From Terriglobia bacterium (lineage in GTDB: Bacteria > Acidobacteriota > Terriglobia > JAIQFV01), in the NCBI GenBank assembly GCA_020072965.1, contig JAIQFY010000008.1, positions 1 to 64,000 on the forward strand: a DNA stretch of 64,000 nucleotides, read 5' to 3'. Position 1 is the stretch's first letter; each line of letters opens with the position of its first letter. The notes below the pieces were generated by a model. It ran no database searches. It was not told the origin of the DNA and worked only from the letters and a program-made list of their open reading frames with translations. Positions 63,889 through 64,000 of this stretch are shown here, in pieces. A program made the translations under genes and the position numbers.

Positions 63889-64000
63889 CGTGACGTCGGA
63901 AGCGCTGAGTACGGAATCGGGGCAGGCCGCCGGGGAATCATGAGGAGTCAAATGATGGACTTGGTGGCCCCTGCTCTCCTCGGAAGGGTTTGGATCCGAT

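Overview
The window is about 64 kb of a Gram-negative bacterial chromosome with moderately high GC. The best taxonomic guess is the Acidobacteriota or a neighbouring phylum. The hints are an OmpA-type lipoprotein and porin (outer membrane), a DUF1844 protein, a glycine-zipper envelope protein of a type common in acidobacterial genomes, a decayed acidobacterial-style beta-barrel gene, and a surface protein built from He_PIG/Ig-like repeats. This is inference from families, not from a marker-gene tree. Nearly everything is chromosomal housekeeping; no phage, insertion sequence or CRISPR array was seen.

Layout. 0-10.5 kb: the 3' part of a repeat-built surface protein, cysteine synthase, an AmrS radical SAM enzyme, a small cupin, the glmU-glmS pair (minus strand), a TPR protein and an orphan nuoI. 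10.5-12.2 kb: a 1.8 kb gene-free stretch with three diverged copies of a hairpin repeat. 12.2-16.4 kb: a sigma-54 response regulator, its likely histidine kinase and a lipoprotein. 16.5-19 kb: an OmpA lipoprotein, a glycine-zipper protein and folE. 19-25.3 kb: a divergent iron-sulfur (ISC) island, with merR-iscS-iscU-nifU(C) leftward and iscA-iscX-hscB-hscA rightward. 25-34 kb: membrane proteins, ligA, a patatin with inserted membrane helices, the RNase P RNA gene, an NlpC/P60 hydrolase and argS. 34-46 kb: larC-metG, a TatD/radical SAM fusion, yajQ, and a polyprenyl synthase-CYTH-uppS-cdsA-dxr-rseP envelope/isoprenoid operon. 46-51 kb: an iron-type locus with PepSY membrane protein, porin, FMN-binding protein, ApbE and Fur. 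51-64 kb: glnA-glnE, an O-antigen ligase-like protein, ribF-PhnP-like-DUF1844, a CBM9-like protein, tRNA-Val, MoxR-DUF58 and a pseudogene.

Two loci are the most interesting. The first is the 46.2-51.1 kb locus. A consensus-like sigma-70 promoter abuts a perfect 29-bp Fur-box palindrome, followed by a minimal PepSY membrane protein, an outer-membrane porin, a secreted FMN-binding protein with an SGAT flavinylation motif, the ApbE transferase that would load it, and a Fur regulator. Together they look like an iron-repressed, flavin-based electron path to the periplasm or cell surface. The second is the ISC island. IscR and ferredoxin are absent, and the operon instead begins with a MerR-family regulator carrying a C-x2-C-x8-C-x2-C cluster, a plausible metal or Fe-S sensor for Fe-S biogenesis.

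A genome-scale oddity is a set of gap-filling degenerate inverted repeats made of short (about 7-10 bp) tandem units in intergenic spaces (around 2.2, 3.2-3.4, 5.2-5.4 and 39.3 kb), plus the 11.2-11.8 kb hairpin family. Start sites were moved inward from the longest open frame wherever a Shine-Dalgarno sequence or family alignment demanded it, and this is stated in each entry.
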